A stretch of 64,000 nt of DNA from Teichococcus vastitatis (lineage in GTDB: Bacteria; Pseudomonadota; Alphaproteobacteria; Acetobacterales; Acetobacteraceae): assembly GCF_003604215.1 (NCBI RefSeq), contig NZ_QXGS01000008.1:86714-150713 (forward strand). Direction: 5' to 3'. The notes beneath the pieces were generated by a model, which ran no database searches, was not told the DNA's origin, and worked only from the letters and a program-made list of their open reading frames with translations. Below are positions 9,901 to 18,169 of this stretch, one piece after another (positions within the stretch are counted from its first letter, which is position 1; each line of letters opens with the position of its first letter). Position numbers and translations under genes: made by a program.

Positions 9901-10133
9901 CCCTCGGCGTGGTGCCGCTGGCCATCGCCACCGGTGCCGGCGCCGGTGGCCGCGTGGCCATCGGCACCGGCATCATCGGCGGCGTGGTGGCCGGCACGGT
10001 GCTGGCAGTGTTCTTTGTGCCGCTGTTCTTCGTGGTGGTGCTGAAGCTGTTCCGCACCCGGCGCGCTTCCGAGCGGCAGGCGGCCGAGGAGCAACGCCAG
10101 GAGGCCCCGGCCCCGGCGGGCGCGGGGGATTGA
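6966..10133 (+). CDS. acrB: RND multidrug efflux pump, HAE1 family (AcrB-like)
   Basis: 1055 residues, the full length for AcrB-type pumps. The start MARFFIDRPVFAWV is the family hallmark. The proton-relay residues are intact: Asp407 and Asp408 in TM4 (GLLVDDAIVV) and Lys937 in TM10 (LSAKNAILIVEFAKE). Two large periplasmic loops carry the porter and docking domains. The trimer takes drugs from the periplasm or membrane and drives them through the adaptor and outer-membrane channel using the proton gradient. The outer-membrane gene follows after five bases. Nothing suggests decay. Confidence 0.96.
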   Translation: MARFFIDRPVFAWVLALAVMLVGLICLRSLPISQYPTIAPPSIRISLTYPGASAETVQNTVVQVIEQQMTGLDGLRYFTSTSNRDGSANVELTFAQGTNADTAQVQVQNKLSLAETRLPETVRQQGIRVAKSSSAYLMIIGFISKDGSMNSADLADFIATNVQDPLTRTLGVGDYNLFGSQYAMRIWLDPNRLNAFNMMPSDVTAAISAQNVQVASGEIGARPAVPGQMLNATLIGPSYLNTPEQFGNILLRVNADGSQVRLRDVARVELGAQSFSVSSQYNGRPSAAIGVQLAAGANAVSTAEAVRQTLADIGGSFPANIEMVVPYDTTPFVEISIHEVVKALIEAMVLVFVVMFVFLQNWRATLIPTLAIPVVLLGTFAVLALAGYSINTLTMFAMVLAIGLLVDDAIVVVENVERVMEQEHLSPLQATRKSMDQISGALVGIGLVLSAVFFPMFFFAGSAGVIYRQFSLTIITAMTLSVGVAIIFTPALCATLLRRPKHHGAQKPGVFGWFNRGFDRTTRGYVGGVRRVVARPWRMLLVYLAVAAAFGVMYVRLPSSFLPNEDQGVLMVQVSAPPGATTVRTQQALDAITRYALEQEKENVEGLMAINGFSFSGRGQNAGMAFLRLRNWEERENPDQAVGAVAGRIMRHFATYKDAQVFAFAPPAVPELGNATGFEMQLVDRGANGQAALKQARDQILAAASKSPLVVGLRPGSQPDEAQYKLSIDWEKASALGLAVGDINNTLSAAFGSSYAGDFLDRGRVKRVYLQGAAEFRMLPEDIGQWYVRNASGTMVPFSAFASASWETGSPGLTRFNGINAVELTGDAAPGQSTGAAMDEMERLAAELPAGFGVEWSGLSYEERASGSQAAPLYAISLIVVFLCLAALYESWAIPISVMLVVPLGVFGAVAATLLRGLENDVYFQVGLLTTVGLSAKNAILIVEFAKEHFEAGESLVDSALHAAKERLRPILMTSLAFTLGVVPLAIATGAGAGGRVAIGTGIIGGVVAGTVLAVFFVPLFFVVVLKLFRTRRASERQAAEEQRQEAPAPAGAGD

Positions 10134-10138
10134 GAGCC

Positions 10139-11617
10139 ATGATCCCGACCATTCCCCGCTTCCTCCCCCGGCTCGCTCCGCTGGCCTTCGGCGCCGCACT
10201 GCTCGGCGGCTGCTCGCTGATCCCGGATTACGAGCGCCCGGCCGCGCCGATCCCGGCCGCCTGGCCGCAGGGCGAGGCATACCGCGCCGTGTCCGCCACG
10301 GCGCCCGGCCAGCCCACCGCGGACGCCATCGCCTGGGATGCCTTTTTCCTCGATCCCGGCCTGCGGCAATTGATCGGCATCGCGCTGAACAACAACCGCG
10401 ACCTGCGCGTGGCGACGCTGAACGTGGCCGCGGCGGAAGCGCAGTTCCGCGTCCAGCACGGCACCCTTTATCCGGACATTGGTGCCAGCGGCTCGGCCAA
10501 CTACCAGCAGATCCCGGCCGACCTGACCAATGCCGGCGGCAACCGCACCCAGCCCATCACCTCCCGCACCTGGAGCGCCGGGGTGGGGTTGACCGCCTAT
10601 GAGGTGGACCTGTTCGGCCGCCTGCGCTCGCTCAGCCGCAGCGCCTTCGAAAGCTATCTGGCGCTGGAGGAAACCCGGCGCGCGGCGCAGATCAGCCTGG
10701 TGGCCTCGGTGGCGCAGGGCTACCTGGCGGTGCTTGCCGACCGCGAATTGCTGCAACTGACGCGCCGTACGCTGGAAAGCCAGGAAACCTCGCTGCGGCT
10801 GACCCGCGCGGCAGCCACCGGCGGCACTGAAACGGCGCTGACGCTGCAGCAGGCGCAAACGGCGGTGGAAACGGCGCGCGCCAACCTGTCCCTCTACACC
10901 CGCCAACTGGCGCAGGACGAGAACGCGCTGGCCGAGCTGATCGGCCAGCCCCTGCCGCCTGCCTTGCCGGTGGCCGAGAGGGGCCTCGACTCGCCGCTGC
11001 TGCTGGCCGAGGTGCCGGCCGGCCTGTCCTCCGAGGTACTGCTGCGCCGGCCGGACGTGCTGGCGGCCGAGCGGTCGCTGCTGGCCGCCAATGCCAGCAT
11101 CGGCGCGGCGCGGGCCGCGTTCTTTCCCTCTGTCACCATCACCGGCCAGTACGGCACCAGCGGCGCGGCGCTGTCGCGCCTGTTTCAGCCGCAATCCGGT
11201 GCCTGGAGCTTTCTGCCGCAGATCGACATCCCGATCTTCACCGGCGGCATCAACCGCGCCAACCTCGACTATGCCAGGCTGCAGAAGCAGGTGGAGGTCG
11301 CGAATTACGAGAAGGCGATCCAGACCGCCTTTCGCGAGACGGCCGATGCACTGGCCGCCCGCGGCACCTATGACAGCCAGCTGCGCGCGCAGCAGGGCCT
11401 GACCCGCGCCTTCGCCGAGAGCTACCGCCTGTCGGAGCTGCGCTTCCGCAGCGGCGTGGACAATTTCCTGACCACGCTGGTGTCGCAGCGCGACCTGTAT
11501 GGCGCACAGCAGAACCTGATCACGCTGCGCCAGGCGCGGCTGGCGAATCTGGTGACGCTGTACAAGGTGCTGGGCGGCGGCTGGCAGCAGGGAGGAACGC
11601 GAAGGGCGGTGCGCTGA
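10139..11617 (+). CDS. oprM: Outer-membrane efflux channel lipoprotein (OprM/NodT family)
   Basis: 492 residues from the ATG at 10139; an in-frame TTG nine bases upstream overlaps the pump stop and is less likely. The signal peptide ends in a lipobox (LLGGC, Cys25). The body has two tandem OEP repeats, and the phrase LLRRPDVLAAERSLLAANASIG is typical of the RND outer-membrane lipoprotein family. As a trimer it forms the beta-barrel and alpha-tunnel exit duct. It completes the adaptor-pump-channel operon under the divergent TetR regulator. Confidence 0.94.
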   Translation: MIPTIPRFLPRLAPLAFGAALLGGCSLIPDYERPAAPIPAAWPQGEAYRAVSATAPGQPTADAIAWDAFFLDPGLRQLIGIALNNNRDLRVATLNVAAAEAQFRVQHGTLYPDIGASGSANYQQIPADLTNAGGNRTQPITSRTWSAGVGLTAYEVDLFGRLRSLSRSAFESYLALEETRRAAQISLVASVAQGYLAVLADRELLQLTRRTLESQETSLRLTRAAATGGTETALTLQQAQTAVETARANLSLYTRQLAQDENALAELIGQPLPPALPVAERGLDSPLLLAEVPAGLSSEVLLRRPDVLAAERSLLAANASIGAARAAFFPSVTITGQYGTSGAALSRLFQPQSGAWSFLPQIDIPIFTGGINRANLDYARLQKQVEVANYEKAIQTAFRETADALAARGTYDSQLRAQQGLTRAFAESYRLSELRFRSGVDNFLTTLVSQRDLYGAQQNLITLRQARLANLVTLYKVLGGGWQQGGTRRAVR

Positions 11618-11756
11618 GGTGCACCCTCTTAACCAGAACGTGCTAAAGGCCGCTTGGCAAAGCAGGTCTGAGGCGATACTCCGGGGCAGCGATCATCGCG
11701 GCGCAACACGGCTTCGAAGAAGCGTGGGAATGCGATAGGAAGACCCGGCTTCCGCT

Positions 11757-11843
11757 GCGGGCGTGGCGGAATGGTAGACGCATGGGTCTTAAAAACCCTG
11801 GTCATTCAATGACATGCGGGTTCGACTCCCGCCGCCCGCACCA
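11757..11843 (+). tRNA. tRNA-Leu, anticodon UAA
   Basis: The 87-base gene includes an encoded CCA end. The acceptor stem is GCGGGCG paired with CGCCCGC. The anticodon arm GGGT-CTTAAAA-ACCC has TAA at 11790-11792. A long variable arm (class II) and the T-arm GCGGG-TTCGACT-CCCGC are present. These features together identify leucine, reading UUA and UUG, which are rare codons in such a GC-rich genome. A weak promoter-like pair (TTGGCA at 11654, GATACT at 11675) lies about 75 bases upstream with a short 15-base spacer. Confidence 0.96.
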
Positions 11844-11865
11844 AGTTTCCGAACAGCAACCGAAG

Positions 11866-11884
11866 GGGGCGCAGCAGGCGCCCC
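11866..11884 (+). terminator. Hairpin downstream of tRNA-Leu
   Basis: A perfect 7-bp stem, GGGGCGC/GCGCCCC, with a five-base loop lies 22 bases after the tRNA. No T-run follows, so it may be a weak terminator or a 3' processing barrier. Confidence 0.45.
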
Positions 11885-11900
11885 ACCCGGTCGGTCCGGT

Positions 11901-12020
11901 TCAGTCGGCGGCGTGCAGCGCGCGCAGGCTCACCGGCAGGTCACGCTCGATCATCGAGCGGGCAAACAGTCCACCCCCAACAAGGGCGGCAACAACAGTG
12001 ACGAACAGAAAAGCGGACAT
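11901..12020 (-). CDS. Small single-helix membrane protein, unknown function
   Basis: 39 residues. An AAGGGG SD site lies eight bases before the ATG at 12020, which is the main reason to call it. Residues 3-20 (AFLFVTVVAALVGGGLFA) form one transmembrane helix. A short polar tail follows (RSMIERDLPVSLRALHAAD). I do not recognise the family. It stands alone between the tRNA and the aldehyde oxidoreductase operon, on the opposite strand. Confidence 0.5.
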   Translation of the reverse strand: MSAFLFVTVVAALVGGGLFARSMIERDLPVSLRALHAAD

Positions 12021-12307
12021 GGGTAAACCCCTTGATCCTTTCGAGCGCCGCGATGCTGCGGCAGCCACCGGAATATAGGGAGCATCCATGAACGAAGCGT
12101 TGCTGAATTTGCACATGCAGCACGGCACAACGCATGGCTGATGTCTTATACATGAATTATGCCGAAATGGCGCAACGCGGCGGCGGCGAACGGGCCGCTC
12201 TGCGCCACCAGTTGAGAGTTATTATCATTATCAATAACTTATCCTAAACCTCCAGTCAGGACACGGCGTTTACCGGGCCGAATGCCACCCCTTGCAGGAG
12301 GCACGTC
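12021..12307. other. Intergenic control region upstream of paoA-like gene
   Basis: 287 bases without a convincing gene. The part from 12130 to 12245 is markedly more AT-rich than its surroundings. It holds the operator-like repeat at 12217-12239. A TTGAGA at 12212-12217 could serve as a -35, but the best -10 17 bases later (TAACTT) is poor. The paoA SD site AGGAGG is at 12296-12301. Confidence 0.6.
12217..12239. promoter_or_regulatory. Fur-box-like inverted repeat upstream of paoABC
   Basis: Seven-base perfect inverted arms AGTTATT and AATAACT flank a nine-base core. Read on the minus strand, 12232-12221 is GATAATGATAAT, identical to the first two hexamers of the classical 19-base Fur box. 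Such a run is unexpected in this GC-rich DNA. A Fur gene lies at 39853-40359 in the same window. It sits about 70 bases before the paoA start. The link to iron control is an inference. Confidence 0.5.
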
Positions 12308-12825
<518 letters not shown>

Positions 12826-12829
<4 letters not shown>

Positions 12830-13839
12830 ACCGCTTCAGCTTCACCCGCGCCAACAGCGTGCCCGAGGCGGTGCGGGCCGGCGGCGGCGCCGACACGCGC
12901 TTCCTGGCCGGCGGCACCAACCTCATCGATCTGATGAAGGAGAATGTGGAGCGCCCCTCCGCGCTGGTGGACATCAACCGCGTCGGCCTCGCCGGCATCG
13001 AGGAGCGGCCCGGCGGCGGGCTGCGCCTCGGCGCTCTGGTCAGCAACGCCGACACGGCCTATGACCGACGCGTGGCGGAGCGTTATCCGCTGCTGGCCTG
13101 CGCCATCCTGGCCGGCGCCAGCCCGCAGCTGCGCAACGCCGCGACCAATGGCGGCAACCTCAACCAGCGCACCCGCTGTTATTATTTCTACGACACCGCC
13201 ACGCCCTGCAACAAACGCAACCCGGGCACCGGCTGCGGCGCGATCGGCGGGGTGAACCGCATCCATGCCATCCTGGGCGCCAGCCCGTCCTGCATCGCGA
13301 CGAATCCTTCCGACATGTGTGTGGCGCTGGCGGCGTTGAACGCCACGGTGCGCGTGACCGGGCCGGACGGCGAGCGCGAGATCGCCTTCGCCGATTACCA
13401 CCGCCTGCCGGGCGACGCTCCGCAGCACGACAACACGCTGCGCACGGGCGAGCTGGTCACCGCCATCGACCTGCCGGACGAGGATTTCTCGGCCCACCAC
13501 ACCTATCTGAAGCTGCGCGACCGGCTGTCCTACGCCTTCGCCCTGGTATCGGTGGCGGTGGCGCTGCGCATGGAGGGCGACCGCATCGCCGAGGCGCGCA
13601 TCGCGCTCGGCGGCGTGGCGCACAAGCCGTGGCGCGTGCCGGCGGCCGAGCAGGCGCTAGCGGGCCAGCCCGCCTCGGCGGAAAATTTCGATCGTGCCGC
13701 CGAGCTGCTGCTGCGGGGCGCGCAGGGCCAGGGCCACAACGACTTCAAGATCGGGCTGGCGCGGCGTGCCATCCGGCGGGCGCTGCGGCAGGCCGCCGCC
13801 GGCACGCCGCAGTCGCAGACCGATAAGCGCATCGCCTGA
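12826..13839 (+). CDS. paoB: Aldehyde oxidoreductase FAD-binding subunit (PaoB-like)
   Basis: 337 residues. The N-terminal FAD-binding motif AGGTNLIDLM and the second flavin motif NAATNGGNLNQRTR are of the CO-dehydrogenase medium-subunit type. An insertion with several cysteines (RCYYFYDTATPC, then GTGC and PSC) matches the extra [4Fe-4S] cluster loop known in PaoB. The subunit passes electrons from the iron-sulfur subunit to FAD. The ATG overlaps the paoA stop and has its own AGGAGG at 12813-12818. Confidence 0.93.
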
Positions 13840-13853
13840 GGGGGGGCCGCATC

Positions 13854-16115
13854 ATGAATGTCCTGCAGAATGTCGGGATCGGCAGCGCCATCAACCGCGT
13901 CGACGGCTTGCAGAAGGTGACCGGCCGGGCCCGCTACGCCGCCGAGCATCCGGTGCCCGGCCTGCTCCACGGCGTCATCGTCTCCGGTGCCATCCCGAAG
14001 GGCCGCATCGTCACGCTGGAGGATTCCGAGGCGCGCGCCGTGCCCGGCGTGGTCGAGGTGCTGTCGCACAAGAACCGCCCGCATGTCGCCTGGTTCGACC
14101 GCAGCCACAAGGACATGGTCGCGCCGCCGGGATCGCCCTTCAAGGCGCTCTATGACGATAAGATCCTGTTCAGCGGCCAGCCCATCGCGCTGGTGATCGC
14201 GGAAAGCTTTGAGGTGGCGCGCTATGCCGCCTCGCTGGTGCGCGCTTCCTATGAGGTGGAGCCGCACAACACCGATTTCCACAAGGCCCAGGCCGAGCGT
14301 TTCATGCCGTCCAAGAAGCGCGACACCTACCACCCGCCGAAGAATCGCGGCGATGCCGACGCCGCCTTCGCCGCCGCGCCGGTGAAGGTGTCGGCCGAGT
14401 ACCACCTGGCCACCGAGCATCACAATCCGATGGAGATGCACGCCTCCACCGTGGTGTGGGAAGGCGATGGCAGCCTAACGGTGTTCGACAAGACGCAGGG
14501 TCCGCAGAACGTGCGCGACTACCTCGCGGGCGTGTTCGGCATGTCGGCCAGCACCATCCGGGTGATGAACCCCTTTGTCGGTGGCGCCTTCGGCTCGGGC
14601 CTCCGGCCGCAATACCAGGTGTATCTCGCGGTCATGGCCGCGCGCATGCTGCAGCGCTCCGTGCGCGTGGTGATGACGCGGCAGCAGATGTTCACCCATG
14701 GCCACCGGCCCGAAGCGCTGCAGAGCGTGCAGCTGGGCGCCGAGCGGGATGGCACCATGACGGCCATCCGCAACTCCGCCACCACCTCCACCTCGCGCTA
14801 CGAGAACAACATGGAGGATGTGGTGATCTGGGGCATGATGAACTACGCCTGCGAGAATGCCGCGGGCGAGTACGCCATCGCCCCGGTGGACACGGCGACC
14901 TCGACCGACATGCGCGCGCCGGGCGCCGCCACCGGCATGACCTTCTTCGAGATGGCGGTGGACGAGCTGGCTTACGCGGCCGGCATCGATCCGCTGGAGT
15001 TCCGGCTGAAGAACTATTCCGAGACCGACCAGATGAACGGCACGCCGTTCACCAGCAAGGCGCTGCGCGAAGCCTATGCGGAAGGTGCCGAGGCCTTCGG
15101 CTGGAGCCGCCGCAGCCAGGCGCCGCGCTCCATGAAGGAAGGCCGCGAGCTGGTCGGATGGGGCGTCGCCACCGGCATGTGGGACGCGATGTTCTCCAAG
15201 ACATCGGCCAGCGCCAGGCTCTCGGCGAATGGGCATCTGGAGGTGGCCAGCGCCGCCTCCGATATCGGCACCGGCACCTACACGGTGATGACCCAGGCTG
15301 CGGCCGACACGCTGGGCCTGCCGGTGGAGCAGATCGCCGTTCGGCTCGGCGATTCCAGCCTGCCGAAGGCCCCGGTGGAAGGCGGCTCCTGGATGGCCGC
15401 CTCGGTCGGCGCGGCGGTGCAGCTGGCCTGCCGCTCGGTGGCGGAGAAGCTGCTGTCGGCGGCGGCGAAGATGCAGAACAGCCCGCTGGCCGGCGCCTCC
15501 ATGGAGGCGGTGCGGTTCAGCGGCGGCCGCATCGCGCTGCGCGACGATCCGGCGCGCGGCGTCGCCATCACCGAGGTGATGCGGGCCTCCGGTACCGACG
15601 TGATCGCCGTGGAGGAAACCGCCAGCGCCGGCATCAGCGGCATGATCAGCCAGATGCGCAAATCGCGGAACACGCACAGCGCCATCTTCGTCGAGGTGCG
15701 GGTCGACGAGGAACTCGGCGTGGTGCGCGTCACCCGCGTGGTCAACGCCGTCGCCGCCGGGCGCATCATCAATCCGAAAACGGCGCGCAGCCAGATCCTG
15801 GGCGGCGTGGTGATGGGCATCAGCATGGCGCTGCACGAGGAGTCGATGACCGACCACCGCTATGGCCGGTTCATGAACCACAACTACGCCGAATACCACG
15901 TGCCGGTGAACGCCGATATCCACGACATCCAGGTGATCTTCGTGGACGAGCCGGACCCGGAGGTGACGCCGCTGGGCGTCAAGGGCCTGGGCGAGATCGG
16001 CATCGTCGGCACCGCGGCGGCGGTGGCGAATGCCATCTTCCACGCCACCGGCAAGCGCGTGCGCGCGCTGCCGATCACCATCGACAAGCTGGTGGACGAC
16101 ACGGTCGCGCCTTGA
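13854..16115 (+). CDS. paoC: Molybdenum-cofactor aldehyde oxidoreductase catalytic subunit (PaoC-like)
   Basis: 753 residues, the length of PaoC/YagR-type subunits. Cofactor-contact segments typical of the family include NPFVGGAFGSG, MRAPGAATG and EGGSWMAASVGAA. The essential glutamate is Glu714 in the motif GVKGLGEIG. Enzymes of this family oxidise aromatic and aliphatic aldehydes to acids, and PaoC uses the cytosine-dinucleotide form of the molybdenum cofactor. No XdhC/PaoD-type cofactor-insertion chaperone gene is found next to it. It starts 14 bases after paoB, with a G-rich SD region. Confidence 0.92.
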   Translation: MNVLQNVGIGSAINRVDGLQKVTGRARYAAEHPVPGLLHGVIVSGAIPKGRIVTLEDSEARAVPGVVEVLSHKNRPHVAWFDRSHKDMVAPPGSPFKALYDDKILFSGQPIALVIAESFEVARYAASLVRASYEVEPHNTDFHKAQAERFMPSKKRDTYHPPKNRGDADAAFAAAPVKVSAEYHLATEHHNPMEMHASTVVWEGDGSLTVFDKTQGPQNVRDYLAGVFGMSASTIRVMNPFVGGAFGSGLRPQYQVYLAVMAARMLQRSVRVVMTRQQMFTHGHRPEALQSVQLGAERDGTMTAIRNSATTSTSRYENNMEDVVIWGMMNYACENAAGEYAIAPVDTATSTDMRAPGAATGMTFFEMAVDELAYAAGIDPLEFRLKNYSETDQMNGTPFTSKALREAYAEGAEAFGWSRRSQAPRSMKEGRELVGWGVATGMWDAMFSKTSASARLSANGHLEVASAASDIGTGTYTVMTQAAADTLGLPVEQIAVRLGDSSLPKAPVEGGSWMAASVGAAVQLACRSVAEKLLSAAAKMQNSPLAGASMEAVRFSGGRIALRDDPARGVAITEVMRASGTDVIAVEETASAGISGMISQMRKSRNTHSAIFVEVRVDEELGVVRVTRVVNAVAAGRIINPKTARSQILGGVVMGISMALHEESMTDHRYGRFMNHNYAEYHVPVNADIHDIQVIFVDEPDPEVTPLGVKGLGEIGIVGTAAAVANAIFHATGKRVRALPITIDKLVDDTVAP

Positions 16116-16123
16116 GCGACGCG

Positions 16124-16154
16124 GCGCGGGCCCCGCAACATCGCGGGCCCGCGC
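16124..16154 (+). terminator. Hairpin terminator after paoC
   Basis: Perfect 10-bp arms GCGCGGGCCC and GGGCCCGCGC around an 11-base loop start nine bases after the paoC stop. There is no T-run, so termination may be inefficient or Rho-assisted. Confidence 0.55.
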
Positions 16155-16196
16155 GTGTTGACCCTGTTGAACGCCACAACAGGGAGGCTCGCCGCC

Positions 16197-16463
16197 ATGT
16201 CTGCCAGCCATTGCAACGGGCCGGACCAGCCCGAGACGCAGCCTGACACCAGGCCGCCGCCAGAGTTGCCGGGCCTGCCGCCGATGAACCCGCCGCCGGG
16301 CCCCACCCCGGCGCAGCCCGACGCCCCGCCGCCGGAGACCCCGGCTCCCGGGCGCGGGCCGGAGGTGGAGCCGGCCACCACGCCGCCATCGGAGGTGCCG
16401 CCGATGTCGCCGCCCGGTCCCTCCATGCCGCCGCCCGTCGCGGGCCCGGCTGATCTCCACTGA
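16197..16463 (+). CDS. Proline-rich small protein, unknown function
   Basis: 88 residues, 33 of them proline, in irregular PPP and PxP runs with acidic and threonine residues between. There is no signal peptide or membrane helix. An AGGGAGG SD site at 16181-16187 lies nine bases before the ATG, which supports translation. The codon pattern is the GC-rich one of the neighbours. It may be an unstructured linker or surface-binding peptide, but I do not recognise a family. A PRC-barrel gene follows 14 bases later, so the two may be co-transcribed. Confidence 0.55.
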   Translation: MSASHCNGPDQPETQPDTRPPPELPGLPPMNPPPGPTPAQPDAPPPETPAPGRGPEVEPATTPPSEVPPMSPPGPSMPPPVAGPADLH

Positions 16464-16477
16464 ACAGGATCCTCCTC

Positions 16478-16855
16478 ATGAAGCTTCGCCCCATCCTGGC
16501 CGCCGGCCTAGCCCTGTCCCTCGGCCTCGCCGCCCTGCCGGCCACTGCCCAGGCCCCGGCCGCGCAGCCGACCCAGATCGAGGCCGGCCAGACCCGCGCC
16601 AAGATGCTGCTCGACCGCGACGTCTACAGCTCGGACGATGTGGAGATCGGCGAGGTCGAGGACCTGATCCTCAACGCCCAGCAGCAGGTGGTCCTGGCGG
16701 TGATCGAGATCGAGTCCCGGCTCGGCTTCACCGAGAAATACGTCGCGGTGCCGCTGGCCCAGCTGACGCCCAGCGCCAGCAACAATGATCGTGTCACCCT
16801 GGCCATGACGCGCGACCAGGTACGCGACCTGCCCGGCTTCCGGTATCAGGACTGA
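16478..16855 (+). CDS. Exported PRC-barrel domain protein
   Basis: 125 residues. A clear Sec signal peptide ends near residue 25 (ALPATAQA). The mature part is one PRC-barrel domain (about 45-115), with the signature DVYSSDDVEIGEVEDLIL. Such exported PRC-barrel proteins are common in alphaproteobacteria. Their role is not established. The domain is shared with RimM and the photosynthetic reaction-centre H subunit, where it mediates protein contacts. An AGGA site about nine bases upstream supports the ATG. Confidence 0.85.
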   Translation: MKLRPILAAGLALSLGLAALPATAQAPAAQPTQIEAGQTRAKMLLDRDVYSSDDVEIGEVEDLILNAQQQVVLAVIEIESRLGFTEKYVAVPLAQLTPSASNNDRVTLAMTRDQVRDLPGFRYQD

Positions 16856-16888
16856 AGCCGGCGCGGGCGGCGGCCGGGAGCCGCCGCC

Positions 16889-18169
16889 TCAGCGCAGCAG
16901 GCGCCTGGCCAGCTTGCGGGCGCGCTCATCCCGCGGCGGGTCGAGCAGCCGCGACAGGGCGAAAGGCCCGTGCCGCACCCGGGCGCGCCAGTCGCTGAAG
17001 CTGTCGAACCCGGCGCGGCCATGATAGCGGCCGAAGCCGGAGGCGCCAACGCCGCCGAAGGGCAGGGCCGGAAAGGCCGCATACTCCACGCAGCGCTCCT
17101 CGACGATGGCGCCGGAGCGGCTGTTGCCGGCGATGGCGGCGGCTTCCGCCCGCGTGGCGCCAAACAGGTAGATCGCCAGCGGCGCCGGCTGGCCCTGCAG
17201 CCAGCCCAGCACCTCCCCCAGCGAGGCCACTTCGCGCAGCGCCAGGGCGGGGCCGAAGATCTCCTCCCCCCCATGATCCGGCAGCAGCGTGATACCGCCA
17301 GGCAAGGGCGCGCGCCCGTCCGCCAGGGCTGCCTGCCGCGCCCGGTGGCGCGGCAGCACCGCGCTGTCCAGTGGCACCGCCACCTCGCGGCAGGCGGCAT
17401 CGAACGCCGCCTCGCTGTGGCCGAGCAGCAGCACGGTATCGGGCGCCACGCAGGTCTGTCCGGCATTCATCGCCTTGCCGGCCAGGATGGCGCGGGTCGC
17501 GCGGCGCAGGTCGGCACCGGGCAGCACGATCACCGGGCAGCGGCCGCCCAGCTCCAGCGTCAGCGGCGTGAGGTTCTCGGCGGCGGCGCGCATCACCGCG
17601 CGGCCGGTTTCGGTGCCGCCGGTGAACACTAGGTGGTCCCAGGGCAGCGCGGCGAAGGCGGCGGCCACCCCGGCATCCCCCTGCACCACGCACGTCAGGG
17701 CGGGCAGGGTTTCCGCCAGGATCTGCTCCAGCAGCGCCGCCGTGCGCGGCGTGTGCTCGCTCGGCTTCAGCGCCACGCGGTTGCCCGCGGCGATCGCTTC
17801 CGCCAGCGGCCAGAGGGCAAGCTGGATCGGGTAGTTCCACGGCGCCATCACGCCCACCACGCCCTTGGGCACCGGCTCCACCCAGGCCAGCGACGGCTGA
17901 AAGGCCAGCGGCGCCAGGATCCAGCGCCGCCGCGCCCACCAGGGCAGCCAGCGCCGCGCCCGGCGGGCCGCCTGCGCCACCAGCAACACGTCCGCGATCC
18001 AGGTCTCCACCGCCGAGCGGCCGCCATAATCGGTATCGGCGGCGGCGGCCAGATCATCGGCGCGGCGGATCACCGCGTCGGCCAGCGCCTTCAGCGCGGC
18101 ACGGCGTTCCGCGATGGCAGGGGGCGGGCCGGCCGCGCGCAGCTCGGCCAGCGCCGCGGCCGGCGTCAT
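16889..18169 (-). CDS. Aldehyde dehydrogenase, probable carotenoid-aldehyde oxidase (CrtNc/AldH-like)
   Basis: 426 residues, a rather short member of the NAD(P)-dependent aldehyde dehydrogenase family related to coniferyl-aldehyde dehydrogenase. The catalytic Cys240 (NAGQTCVAPD), general base Glu206 (LTLELGG) and cofactor segments (APWNYPIQ, FTGGTETGR) are intact. Its ATG overlaps the glycosyltransferase stop (ATGA), making it the last gene of the carotenoid operon. By position it probably oxidises the terminal aldehyde of the carotenoid to the acid that is then glycosylated; in the C30 pathway this step is done by an aldehyde dehydrogenase. Catalysis is certain as a class; the substrate is inferred. 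Confidence 0.85.
   Translation of the reverse strand: MTPAAALAELRAAGPPPAIAERRAALKALADAVIRRADDLAAAADTDYGGRSAVETWIADVLLVAQAARRARRWLPWWARRRWILAPLAFQPSLAWVEPVPKGVVGVMAPWNYPIQLALWPLAEAIAAGNRVALKPSEHTPRTAALLEQILAETLPALTCVVQGDAGVAAAFAALPWDHLVFTGGTETGRAVMRAAAENLTPLTLELGGRCPVIVLPGADLRRATRAILAGKAMNAGQTCVAPDTVLLLGHSEAAFDAACREVAVPLDSAVLPRHRARQAALADGRAPLPGGITLLPDHGGEEIFGPALALREVASLGEVLGWLQGQPAPLAIYLFGATRAEAAAIAGNSRSGAIVEERCVEYAAFPALPFGGVGASGFGRYHGRAGFDSFSDWRARVRHGPFALSRLLDPPRDERARKLARRLLR

Noticed and set aside
8130-10280. 716-codon minus-strand frame opposite acrB
   Set aside because: Antisense shadow of the pump gene, rich in His, Gly and Arg.
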